NCBI GenBank assembly: GCA_938046705.1
Contig: CALIWP010000112.1
Location: 1 to 6,684, forward strand
Reading direction: 5' to 3'
DNA: 6,684 nucleotides
Source of the DNA: an uncultured Campylobacter sp.
GTDB taxonomy: Bacteria; Campylobacterota; Campylobacteria; Campylobacterales; Campylobacteraceae
Shown in pieces: positions 1 to 6,073 of this stretch (positions within the stretch are counted from its first letter, which is position 1; each line of letters begins with the position of its first letter). A program made the translations under genes and the position numbers. The notes under the pieces are model-generated. The model did not search any database and had not been told where the DNA came from. It saw only the letters and a list, made by a program, of their open reading frames with translations.

Positions 1-774
1 TTTGGCGATGGCATCTACGAGGTGGTGCCTGTGCTAAACGGACGGCTCGTGGATAGGGAGGATTTTTGGGAGAGATTTGAGAGAAGCCTGGCTGCGATCG
101 AGCTAAGCTTACCGCTTTCAAAGAGCGATTTTGGAGGAGTTTTAGAGGAAGTGGTCTGGCGAAATAACCTAAAGGAAGGCGGCGTTTATATGCAGATCAC
201 CCGCGGCGTCGCCGACAGGGATTTTAAATTTATAAAAGGCTTAAAGCCGACTTGTTTCGTCTTTTGCTACGAAAAAGATATAGTCGCAAACCCCGACGCG
301 GCGACTGGCATCGAGGTCGTTAGTGTCGAGGATATCCGATGGAAGCGCCGCGACATCAAGTCCATCTCGCTTTTAGCTCAGTGCTACGCCAAAGAACAAG
401 CTGTAAAGGCCGGCGCCTACGAGGGCTTTATGGTCGAAAACGGCTTTGTGACCGAGGCGACCAGCTCGTCTGCGTTTATCATAAAAGATAACGTCCTGAT
501 AACTAAGCCGCTTTCAAATGAGATTTTGCCTGGTATCCGTCGCAAGGTGATTTTAGGCTTTGCCGAAAAGGCGGGGCTCGAGATCAGACAGCGACCGTTT
601 ACGATGCAAGACGTTTACGATGCCGACGAGGTGTTTATCTCGGCTGCGACGCTGCCGATATTGCCCGTCGTCAAGGCCGACGGCAAGCCGATAAGCGGCG
701 GCAAAGTCGGTAAATACGTGCCTATGCTAAGGCAAATGTATATAGATAGAATCAAAAAAGAGGCTGGGCTTTAG
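1..774 (+). CDS. D-amino-acid aminotransferase (class IV, PLP-dependent), 5'-truncated by window edge
   Basis: A cytosolic PLP enzyme that interconverts D-alanine and 2-oxoglutarate with D-glutamate and pyruvate, supplying D-amino acids for peptidoglycan. The frame is open from base 1, so the GTG at 22 is internal; 257 residues are visible and about 25-30 are missing against the usual ~285. Visible landmarks match Bacillus D-alanine transaminase: FGDGIYEVV at the left edge (substrate Tyr), YMQITRGVADRDF, then DIRWKRRDIKSISLL with the Schiff-base Lys encoded at 358-360, TEATSSSAF with the pyridine-nitrogen Glu, and LPGIRRKV. Several positions differ from the Bacillus enzyme: the carboxylate-trap His (Arg-x-His) is Phe, the Asn of SSSN is Ser, and the Thr of GITR is Arg. 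Family assignment is secure. The D-amino-acid subclass is likely from the DIRWxRxDIKS motif, but the exact substrate is less certain given the substitutions. A hairpin follows 16 bases after the stop. Confidence 0.88.
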   Translation, partial: FGDGIYEVVPVLNGRLVDREDFWERFERSLAAIELSLPLSKSDFGGVLEEVVWRNNLKEGGVYMQITRGVADRDFKFIKGLKPTCFVFCYEKDIVANPDAATGIEVVSVEDIRWKRRDIKSISLLAQCYAKEQAVKAGAYEGFMVENGFVTEATSSSAFIIKDNVLITKPLSNEILPGIRRKVILGFAEKAGLEIRQRPFTMQDVYDADEVFISAATLPILPVVKADGKPISGGKVGKYVPMLRQMYIDRIKKEAGL

Positions 775-790
775 GCTAAATATGGCGTTT

Positions 791-822
791 AAGCCTGCCT
801 TATGCTTTGCGTGAGGCGGCTT
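791..822 (+). terminator. Candidate intrinsic terminator after the aminotransferase gene
   Basis: AAGCC-t-GCCTTATGC, loop TTT, GCGTGAGGC-GGCTT gives about 14 base pairs with one bulged T and two G-U wobbles in RNA. It begins 16 bases after the stop codon at 774. The following sequence is GAAATTTGCC, so the U-tract is poor. The position and stem strength favour a terminator or a 3'-end-stabilising hairpin, but termination efficiency cannot be judged. Confidence 0.55.
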
Positions 823-937
823 GAAATTTGCCAAATTTGGCGGCTAGCTCGCAAAAAGCTTTGGCGAATTGGGTCGTCGAATTTGACGCGATGTGTGTTA
901 AATTCAAGCCCAAATTCGTCAAATTTGGCTTAACCAA

Positions 938-956
938 ACGGCAGTAAATTTGCCGT
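938..956. repeat. Short inverted repeat upstream of the DUF523 gene
   Basis: ACGGCA, a 7-base loop containing AAATT, then TGCCGT: a perfect 6-bp stem. It has no U-tract on the + strand. It lies about 60 bases before the DUF523 start and could be an operator, a leader hairpin or chance. The rest of the 243-base gap (775-1017) holds the hairpin at 791-822 and about six copies of AAATTT; I see no clear promoter. Confidence 0.25.
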
Positions 957-1017
957 CCGAAGAATTAGTAAATTTGAGTCAAAAACGCCTACCTGCCATC
1001 AAATTTCGGAACTAACG

Positions 1018-1515
1018 ATGAAAAATAAACCCAAAATTTTAATCAGCGCCTGTTTGCTCGGCGAAAACTGCAAGTATAACGGCGGCAATAACGCAGATGC
1101 TATCCCTGTGGACGCGCTCGATAAATTAGATCAAATTTACGAGCTCGTCACCGTTTGTCCGGAGTGTATGGGCGGACTAACGACCCCGCGTGAGCCTGCC
1201 GAAATTTGCGCCAGCGGACGGGTGCTTACTAAATTTAGCGGCCGCGACGTTACGGCCGAGTTTATTTTAGGCGCTCAAATTTGCGCCGATATCGCCCGCG
1301 AAAACGGCTGTAAAATCGCTATTTTAAAAGAGCGAAGCCCAAGCTGCGGAAGCGGCGAGATCTACGATGGAAGCTTTACTGGGCGGATCGTCAGCGGCGA
1401 CGGCCTAACCGCGGCGGCGCTAAAAAATATAGGCGTTCGCATCGTCGGTGAGAGTGCACTTGCGGAGCTAAATTTGGAAAAAGAAGCGCAAAATGGCCAA
1501 GTGGATAAACATTAA
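1018..1515 (+). CDS. DUF523 family protein, cysteine-rich, function unknown
   Basis: A complete 165-residue protein, close to the usual size of stand-alone DUF523 proteins. The family signatures appear in order: ISACLLGENCKYNGG (residues 9-23), VCPECMGGLTTPREPAEI (46-63), KERSPSCGSGEIYDGSFTG (104-122) and GDGLTAAALKNIGV (127-140). Conserved cysteines at 12, 18, 47, 50 and 110 suggest metal or Fe-S binding, or redox chemistry, but no reaction is established for the family. There is no signal peptide, so it is probably cytosolic. The ATG at 1018 is chosen because the family motif begins a few residues later; only a weak CGGA-like Shine-Dalgarno precedes it. The last 23 bases overlap the start of the broken frame at 1493. 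The tail after about residue 150 (LNLEKEAQNGQVDKH) is low in family signal and may be altered at this junction. Confidence 0.9.
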   Translation: MKNKPKILISACLLGENCKYNGGNNADAIPVDALDKLDQIYELVTVCPECMGGLTTPREPAEICASGRVLTKFSGRDVTAEFILGAQICADIARENGCKIAILKERSPSCGSGEIYDGSFTGRIVSGDGLTAAALKNIGVRIVGESALAELNLEKEAQNGQVDKH

Positions 1516-1816
1516 AGATATAGCTGGCAGTGCGAAATTTTACGCCGGAGCGGCGATTAGAATAATGCCCGTGCCCGCGGGCTGGAGGAGGGAAATTTTA
1601 TCCCTGAAGGCGGGCTTGTTTACCTTGTCTCGGGCAATGCTTCAGATAAGAGTTATTTTAACTGCGTCTGCCTAAAGCCCGGGCGAAGAAGGAAACGTGA
1701 TCTGCCACCTCGAGCGAAATGCTAACTGCGTGCTTGGAAGCGAGATCAAGCGGATGTTTGAAAGCGAATTGCAAGAGGCGTTTATAAGTAAAAGAATTAA
1801 GATCGCGGTAAATTAA
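1493..1816 (+). pseudogene. Unidentified small gene broken by two compensating frameshifts
   Basis: An ATG at 1493 overlaps the end of the DUF523 gene and opens a frame (MAKWINIKDIAGSAKFYAG...) that reads naturally to about 1585, then becomes atypical and stops at 1673-1675. The next frame carries a protein-like stretch from about 1588 to 1680 (LEEGNFIPEGGLVYLVSGNA... to CVCLKPG). From 1682 the original frame again looks coding (GEEGNVICHLERNANCVLGS...) up to the TAA at 1814-1816. Joining the three gives a protein of about 107 residues. The second shift fits one extra G in the GGG at 1681-1683; the first fits a lost base near 1575-1590. I do not recognise the family. It could be a true pseudogene, a sequencing or assembly error, or unrelated non-coding DNA. 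No good Shine-Dalgarno precedes 1493, so expression may rely on coupling to the DUF523 gene. Confidence 0.45.
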
Positions 1817-1969
1817 GCAGCAGGGGTTTGTTGGCAAAATTTGCTAGCTAGCGGCGCAAAAGTTGTTATAAATTTGTGCGTATCAAATTTCTAGTGAGAC
1901 TTTGGAAAAATTACCGCTTGAAATTTTATCTAAATTTTTCGGTAAGATTTTCGGAGGCTTTAGGCTTGG

Positions 1970-1975
1970 TATAAT
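1970..1975 (+). promoter_or_regulatory. Possible promoter -10 box (TATAAT) in the gene-poor region
   Basis: A perfect TATAAT follows a T-rich, periodic upstream stretch, the layout usual for Campylobacter housekeeping promoters, which lack a strong -35. No intact (+) gene lies downstream; the nearest frame is a 14-codon ATG frame at 2012-2056 without a ribosome-binding site. It could drive a small RNA or be a relic. Confidence 0.35.
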
Positions 1976-2072
1976 CAAATCGTAGCCAAATTTGGCAAGC
2001 AAAACGTAGCCATGAAACAAACGACAAGAATGGAAGCAAATTTGCGAGCGGCGTAAAATTTGTAAAAACGGT

Positions 2073-2112
2073 AAAAAAATATGGGCGACGGCAAAACAGC
2101 AAATCGCCGCCC
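2073..2112 (-). terminator. Candidate (-) strand intrinsic terminator
   Basis: Read on the (-) strand, GGGCGGCG pairs with CGTCGCCC (one G-U) around a 14-base loop, followed at once by ATATTTTTTT. That is a plausible rho-independent terminator. It lies 20 bases past the stop of the weak (-) frame ending at 2133, and about 450 bases beyond the stronger terminator of the peptidase gene, so it may mark a separate lost gene or an unannotated transcript. Confidence 0.45.
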
Positions 2113-2567
2113 TAAATTTAAAAAACGGCAGGTCAAATTTTATCGTCGTCCGTCTGGCTTGCGCAAAATTTACGAACTATAAAACGCAGGCTAAACCAAT
2201 ACCGCGTCTTTTCGGCGTCAAATTTAACCGCCCAGCCCATACCAAAGCTAAATTTAGCAAACAACAAAAAGGGTGGCGAGCCTCTCGCAATCGCTTGCAA
2301 ATTTTTGCCAAATATCAAAAAGCACGTAAACGCGAAAATGACCCGCTTGCCGAAATCAAACCGCCGAATTTAATCCTGTTTTTGTTAAAAACGTAGCTGA
2401 ACTTGACGGCAAATTTAATCCCGGTTTAGCTCAAATTTGCCACAGAAGCGATAGATTTTTCGTGTCGTCTGCCTTAAATTTTACGCCAAAAAGCGGCAAA
2501 GCAAAATTTATTCGCACCTTCTTGATTGTAGCTTAAATTTACGGTCTGCGACGCCTCGCTACCAGCC

Positions 2568-2614
2568 AAAAAATAACGATAAATTTGAGCCAAATTTCAC
2601 TCAAATTTATCGTT
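2568..2614 (-). terminator. Strong intrinsic terminator of the peptidase lipoprotein gene
   Basis: The arms at 2575-2589 (AACGATAAATTTGAG) and 2600-2614 (CTCAAATTTATCGTT) are perfectly complementary over 15 bp with a 10-base loop. On the (-) strand the hairpin is followed by ATTTTTT (2574-2568). It starts 16 bases after the stop of the leftward gene at 2631. Both arms and the loop contain AAATTT. Confidence 0.85.
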
Positions 2615-2630
2615 AAAACCGCCGTCAAAT

Positions 2631-4700
2631 TTATCTTAGATGCCCAAATTCCGGTCTATACTCGAAGTGCATCGTATCAAAGCTCACCCAGCGCCCGCCC
2701 CAGATAAAGCCGTGTTTTTCAAAAACGCGCACGATCTCCTCGGGGATTTGATTGCGGTAGCGGCCGTCCTTGCTCCAGCGCCAGTAGTCGCTCTTGTCGG
2801 TATTTATGTCGATCGCGATGCCGTAGGAGTGGGAGCTCTTGCGCTTTGTGCCCTCGATCACGCGCCAGTTAAACGTGCCAGACGGGTTATCAAGAAATTT
2901 TAGTAGCTCGGGTTTTTGCAGGGCCAGCGCGTCAAGCTCGTTTGAGACGGCTTGCAAGGCGGTTGCCGCGCCGTTTTTGGAGTTAAATTTAAACGTCTTG
3001 CCGCCGTGATTTTTTAGCCAAACGACGTCGGTTAAATTTGCCTTCACTTCCGCCTCGCTCGCGCCGTAAATTTTATCCAAAAGCTCATAGTTTCGGTATC
3101 TGCCAGCGTCATTGCTAGGTAGAGCCAGAGGTTTAAATAGCGGATAAGGCTGCGCAAAAGTGTCCTCGACGTCGGCGAGATTTAGCAGATGCGCAGTATC
3201 TTCTGCCTCGATGTCGTCAATTTTAATTTTGCTGCCGTCAGCGAAAATCACCTCGTTGCCGACGATTTTCACGCCGTAAGCTTTTTCGATCGCCGATTTT
3301 TTCGCGCGCTGCGCCTCTTCGCCGCTAGCCACTTCAAAGGTATTCATGGAGTTTATCCGCGAAACCAGCAAACGTTTTGGATCGATGTCTGCTACGTCCG
3401 AGCCGATTTTTAGCGTCGTGATCGCTATGCCGCCGATCATGGCTCTGCCGTTATCTTTCGTGCGGATACCCCAGACGTCGTGCACGGCGAGCGGTTCGTC
3501 GCCGCGCATACCCGCATAAAGCATGATGTGTCCGTTCATGTGAAATAGCGTTCTATACGGCACTGCCTGCGTTTTGATGACATTTAGTTTTTCTTCCGCG
3601 CTTAAATTTGCCAGGCTTACGACCTTGCCGATTTGGCCTTGCGCCTTTGAGTTTCGCGGCAGCCACACGCCAAAGCTGCCTAGAAAATCCTGCAAAAACA
3701 GCGAGCAGTCGCGCTTGCCGCCAAACCCGCCCCAGCCGTAGCTTTGCCCGAGTAGCGATGACGCCAGCGTTCTTACGTTTTCGTCGCTAAATTTAAGCGG
3801 AAAGCGGCTTGCGCTTTGTTTTGAGATCTCGTAGTTTTTTAGCCCGTTTTGGGTCTGGATTTTGCCGTAAAATTTGAACTGATCCTCGCTTTGAAACGGC
3901 AAAATCGCGCCTATACGCCCGTAAAATAAAAAGTTGCCGTTTTTGTCGTAGACGGGCTCTTCGTCTTTGATAACACTTAAAAATTTGGAGTTTTTTAGCT
4001 CCTGCACGGCCTCTGCGCTTAAAATTTTGATTTCGGTCGATTTCACCCAGGCCCATGCGGCGTCGCTACCTACGAACGCCCACGCGCCGTCGGCCGAAAA
4101 GTGCGAAACGTAAAGCGGATAACCGATAGAGACGAAAGATAGCTGGGCATAATCAAACGGCAGCCCCTCGCCCGCGCGCACGGGATTATAAAGCACGGCC
4201 TCGTCGGTCGGTATATTTCGTAGGCTAGTATTTGCCGTCGTTACTGCGGGCAAAGAAACCTTGCCGAAGCTCTCTATGCTTGCGTTTTTGCGCACTTTTT
4301 CAAACCATTCGTTTGGTATTTTGCGCATATTTGAGAAATAATACTGCCTTTTTGACGTGTTTTTATAGTAATCTAGCGCCCAAAAAGCGTCTTTTGCAGT
4401 GGTTGAGGGTGCTTTTAGATCAAGCGAGTTAAAGCGTTTTTGTAGCAGAGCTTCGCCGCTACTTTGCGCTTCAAAAGGCAGTATCGGCAGCGCATTCGCA
4501 TTTTGATCGACGTCAAATTTTAGATAACTGATGTGGCCTAAATTTTCGTCCGCGCTCTCCTCGGGCATATCATATGCTGGCGCGGCGTTAGCGCCTTGAT
4601 CCGGTAAATTTACCGCGCTTGGCACATCTTTTGGCGATGCGCAACCGCCCAGCATCGCTAGCGCCGTCGCTACGGAAAATATAAATTTGTAAAATTTCAA
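2631..4700 (-). CDS. Two-enzyme peptidoglycan hydrolase lipoprotein: SH3b + NlpC/P60 fused to M15 zinc peptidase
   Basis: A predicted envelope enzyme cutting peptidoglycan stem peptides. With the TTG start used here it has 689 residues. It opens with a lipoprotein signal (MKFYKFIFSVATALAMLGGC; acylated Cys20, followed by Ala, which suggests the outer membrane). A low-complexity linker comes next, then an NlpC/P60-associated helical region (about 100-155), an SH3b1-like domain (about 160-228, with FDYAQLSF and DGAWAFV), a second SH3-like domain (about 235-300), and the NlpC/P60 core (about 303-420; Cys332 in GKRDCSLFLQD, His391 in NGHIMLY, His407 in AVHD). From about 470 to the end is a whole M15-type peptidase: Zn ligands His624 and Asp631 in SHSYGIAIDIN, and DTMHFEY with His678 as third ligand and Asp675 as likely catalytic acid, as in M15C enzymes (T5 endolysin, CwlK). 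A GTG two codons upstream (4706) is in frame, but the Shine-Dalgarno AAGGAG (4711-4706) overlaps it and is ideally spaced from the TTG at 4700. All key residues are present in both enzymes. Bond specificity is inferred from family. Confidence 0.9.
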   Translation of the reverse strand: MKFYKFIFSVATALAMLGGCASPKDVPSAVNLPDQGANAAPAYDMPEESADENLGHISYLKFDVDQNANALPILPFEAQSSGEALLQKRFNSLDLKAPSTTAKDAFWALDYYKNTSKRQYYFSNMRKIPNEWFEKVRKNASIESFGKVSLPAVTTANTSLRNIPTDEAVLYNPVRAGEGLPFDYAQLSFVSIGYPLYVSHFSADGAWAFVGSDAAWAWVKSTEIKILSAEAVQELKNSKFLSVIKDEEPVYDKNGNFLFYGRIGAILPFQSEDQFKFYGKIQTQNGLKNYEISKQSASRFPLKFSDENVRTLASSLLGQSYGWGGFGGKRDCSLFLQDFLGSFGVWLPRNSKAQGQIGKVVSLANLSAEEKLNVIKTQAVPYRTLFHMNGHIMLYAGMRGDEPLAVHDVWGIRTKDNGRAMIGGIAITTLKIGSDVADIDPKRLLVSRINSMNTFEVASGEEAQRAKKSAIEKAYGVKIVGNEVIFADGSKIKIDDIEAEDTAHLLNLADVEDTFAQPYPLFKPLALPSNDAGRYRNYELLDKIYGASEAEVKANLTDVVWLKNHGGKTFKFNSKNGAATALQAVSNELDALALQKPELLKFLDNPSGTFNWRVIEGTKRKSSHSYGIAIDINTDKSDYWRWSKDGRYRNQIPEEIVRVFEKHGFIWGGRWVSFDTMHFEYRPEFGHLR

Positions 4701-4705
4701 TCTCA

Positions 4706-4711
4706 CTCCTT
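4706..4711 (-). promoter_or_regulatory. Ribosome-binding site that decides the TTG start of the peptidase gene
   Basis: On the (-) strand AAGGAG spans 4711-4706 and is separated by 5 bases from TTG at 4700-4698. The alternative GTG at 4706-4704 shares its first G with this site and would have no spacing, so initiation there is unlikely. The TTG start also gives a compact signal peptide beginning MKFYK. Confidence 0.7.
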
Positions 4712-4721
4712 AAAAATAAGC

Positions 4722-4731
4722 TATAATTTTA
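4722..4731. promoter_or_regulatory. Overlapping divergent promoters for the peptidase and helicase genes
   Basis: The + strand has TATAAT at 4722-4727, predicting a transcript start near 4734 and a leader of under 20 bases before the GTG at 4751. The - strand has TAAAAT at 4731-4726 preceded by TTTTTTG, predicting a start near 4719, just ahead of the AAGGAG site. The two -10 boxes share two bases, so the polymerases probably exclude one another. This is inferred from consensus likeness only. Confidence 0.5.
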
Positions 4732-4750
4732 CAAAAAATTAGGGAAATTT

Positions 4751-6073
4751 GTGCTAAACCAGCTCTTAGAAATCTTAAAAAAATCAAACGTCTTTCTCAC
4801 CGGGCGCGGCGGCGTGGGCAAAAGCCACCTCACGCAAGCAGTCATTAAGCACTATAAAAGCGAGCTAAAAAACGTCGTCGTGCTGGGCAGCACCGGCATC
4901 GCAGCGGTAAACGTCGGCGGAGTGAGCGTGCATAGTTTTTTTAAATTCGGCATTTGCTCAAACCTTGAGGAGCTGCGCGGCTACGACCGCAAACAGCGCG
5001 GAAAGCTTGGCGAACTAAAAAAGATGCTAGACGCCTGCGATCTCATCGTGATAGACGAAATTTCGATGATCAGCGCGGGGCTAATGGATATGATTTATTA
5101 CCGCCTGATGAGCTCGAAATTTGTCGGGCGCGTGATGCTCGTGGGCGACTTTTATCAGCTGCCGCCCGTGCGAAAAAACGGCGAAGACGGCAACTCGCTG
5201 TTTAAATTTCTTTACGCTTTTAACTCTAGCTCGTGGCATGAATTTGAGTTTAAAAATATCGAACTGGTCGTCTCAAAACGCACGAAAGATAAGAAATTTT
5301 ACGATATCTTATCCATGCTTCGCGTCGGGCGACTTAGCGAAGAGGTGTTTAGCTACATTGAAAATTTACGCGTGCCAAGCGTGCAGGTAGATGACGATAC
5401 GAGCGTGCTTTTTGGGCGTAACTACGAAGCCGACGAGCTAAATAACAAGATGCTCTCTAAACTACCCGCGCAGCTTGAAAGAGCCGAGGCGCTAGTTGAA
5501 ATTTACGATGAAAATTTAAACGAAAACGCGCTGGATCGCTGGATCGCAAATCTCTACGCGCCTGAAATTTTAAATATAAAAATCGGCGCGAAAGTTATAT
5601 TTACCGTAAATAAATGGGGCGAGTACTATAACGGCGAGCGCGGGCAGATAATGCAAATTTTAAAAGAGGGCGGCGAGATAAAAAGCGTCATCGTACAAAA
5701 AGCTGACGGCGAGATCGTCGAGGTGGAGCGAGCGAGATTTGATATGAGCGAGTTCGTGATGGAGGGCGAGCATTTACAGGAGCGCGCGAGGGCGTCTTTG
5801 ACGCAGTTTCCGCTAAAGCTAGCCTACGCGATCACGATACATAAATCCCAAGGCATGAGCATCGAAAATTTAGTCTGCGACCTAAATCACATCTTTGCCA
5901 ACGGACAGCTCTACGTCGCGCTCTCGAGGGCTATCGATCCCAAAAAACTGAGGATATTTTACGGCAAAAGTCGGCCGTTTAGAGAGTATTTGCAAAGCGT
6001 CGTTAAAATAGACGAAGAGGTCGAGAAATTCTATCTTGAAAACAAATTTGAAAACATTAAGGAAGACGTATGA
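4751..6073 (+). CDS. PIF1/RecD-like superfamily 1B DNA helicase
   Basis: A cytosolic ATP-dependent helicase of 440 residues, of the compact PIF1/RecD2-like kind expected to move 5'-3' on single-stranded DNA. Motifs in order: Walker A GRGGVGKS (18-25, Lys24), motif Ia STGIAAVNVGGVSVHSFF (47-64), Walker B VIDEISM (100-106, Asp102/Glu103), motif III GDFYQLPPV (132-140), a motif IV-like stretch KRTKDKKFYDILSMLRVG (176-193), the UvrD_C_2-type segment AYAITIHKSQGMSI (358-371), and motif VI QLYVALSRA (386-394) with the arginine finger at Arg393. The start is GTG at 4751, preceded by AGGGA (4741-4745); Walker A begins 17 residues later, as expected for a protein without an N-terminal extension. It ends in ATGA, overlapping the next gene by 4 bases. 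Its cellular role (replication, repair or recombination) cannot be told from sequence. All ATPase residues are intact. Confidence 0.9.
   Translation: MLNQLLEILKKSNVFLTGRGGVGKSHLTQAVIKHYKSELKNVVVLGSTGIAAVNVGGVSVHSFFKFGICSNLEELRGYDRKQRGKLGELKKMLDACDLIVIDEISMISAGLMDMIYYRLMSSKFVGRVMLVGDFYQLPPVRKNGEDGNSLFKFLYAFNSSSWHEFEFKNIELVVSKRTKDKKFYDILSMLRVGRLSEEVFSYIENLRVPSVQVDDDTSVLFGRNYEADELNNKMLSKLPAQLERAEALVEIYDENLNENALDRWIANLYAPEILNIKIGAKVIFTVNKWGEYYNGERGQIMQILKEGGEIKSVIVQKADGEIVEVERARFDMSEFVMEGEHLQERARASLTQFPLKLAYAITIHKSQGMSIENLVCDLNHIFANGQLYVALSRAIDPKKLRIFYGKSRPFREYLQSVVKIDEEVEKFYLENKFENIKEDV

Larger units (their letters stand above)
1817..2630. other. Long gene-poor, AAATTT-rich intergenic region
   Basis: About 800 bases with no intact gene I can support. 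AAATTT occurs about 22 times, roughly once per 37 bases. Within it are a TATAAT box (+) at 1970-1975, a (-) strand hairpin plus T-run at 2073-2112, and the strong (-) terminator at 2568-2614. On the (-) strand an open frame without an ATG runs from 2369 to 2133 (the stop), with a hydrophobic stretch and motifs such as RVIFAFTCFLIFGKNL. It sits just before the 2073-2112 hairpin and may be a gene remnant, but AAATTT-rich DNA readily gives false frames of KF/NL/EI residues. No tRNA, rRNA or mobile-element signature was seen. Confidence 0.6.

Noticed and set aside
1493..1675. Stand-alone 60-residue protein
   Set aside because: Its second half reads poorly while the neighbouring frame reads well, and the coding signal resumes after the stop, so a broken longer gene is the better explanation.
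1840..1850. GCTAGCTAGC palindrome as an operator or attachment site
   Set aside because: A short self-repeating tetramer with no partner copy and no integrase or regulator gene nearby.
2012..2056. 14-codon ATG frame after the TATAAT box
   Set aside because: No Shine-Dalgarno and no leader-peptide signature; too short to support.
1817..2630. CRISPR array or tandem repeat suggested by recurrent AAATTT
   Set aside because: The repeated unit is only about 6-8 bases, with irregular spacing and no longer direct repeat, so it is neither a CRISPR nor a tandem repeat.
2640..2903. + strand frame of 87 codons
   Set aside because: It lies wholly antisense to the M15 part of the peptidase gene, whose catalytic motifs are intact. 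It is a shadow frame with no family resemblance.
3189..3790. Two + strand frames of 60-74 codons
   Set aside because: Both are antisense to the conserved NlpC/P60 region and linker; their composition is that of a shadow frame.
3793..4056. - strand frame of 87 codons in another phase
   Set aside because: It sits inside the SH3-domain coding sequence. It is very basic and low in complexity, typical of an out-of-phase reading.
4232..4432. + strand frame of 66 codons
   Set aside because: Antisense to the N-terminal part of the peptidase gene; no ribosome-binding site and no recognisable domain.
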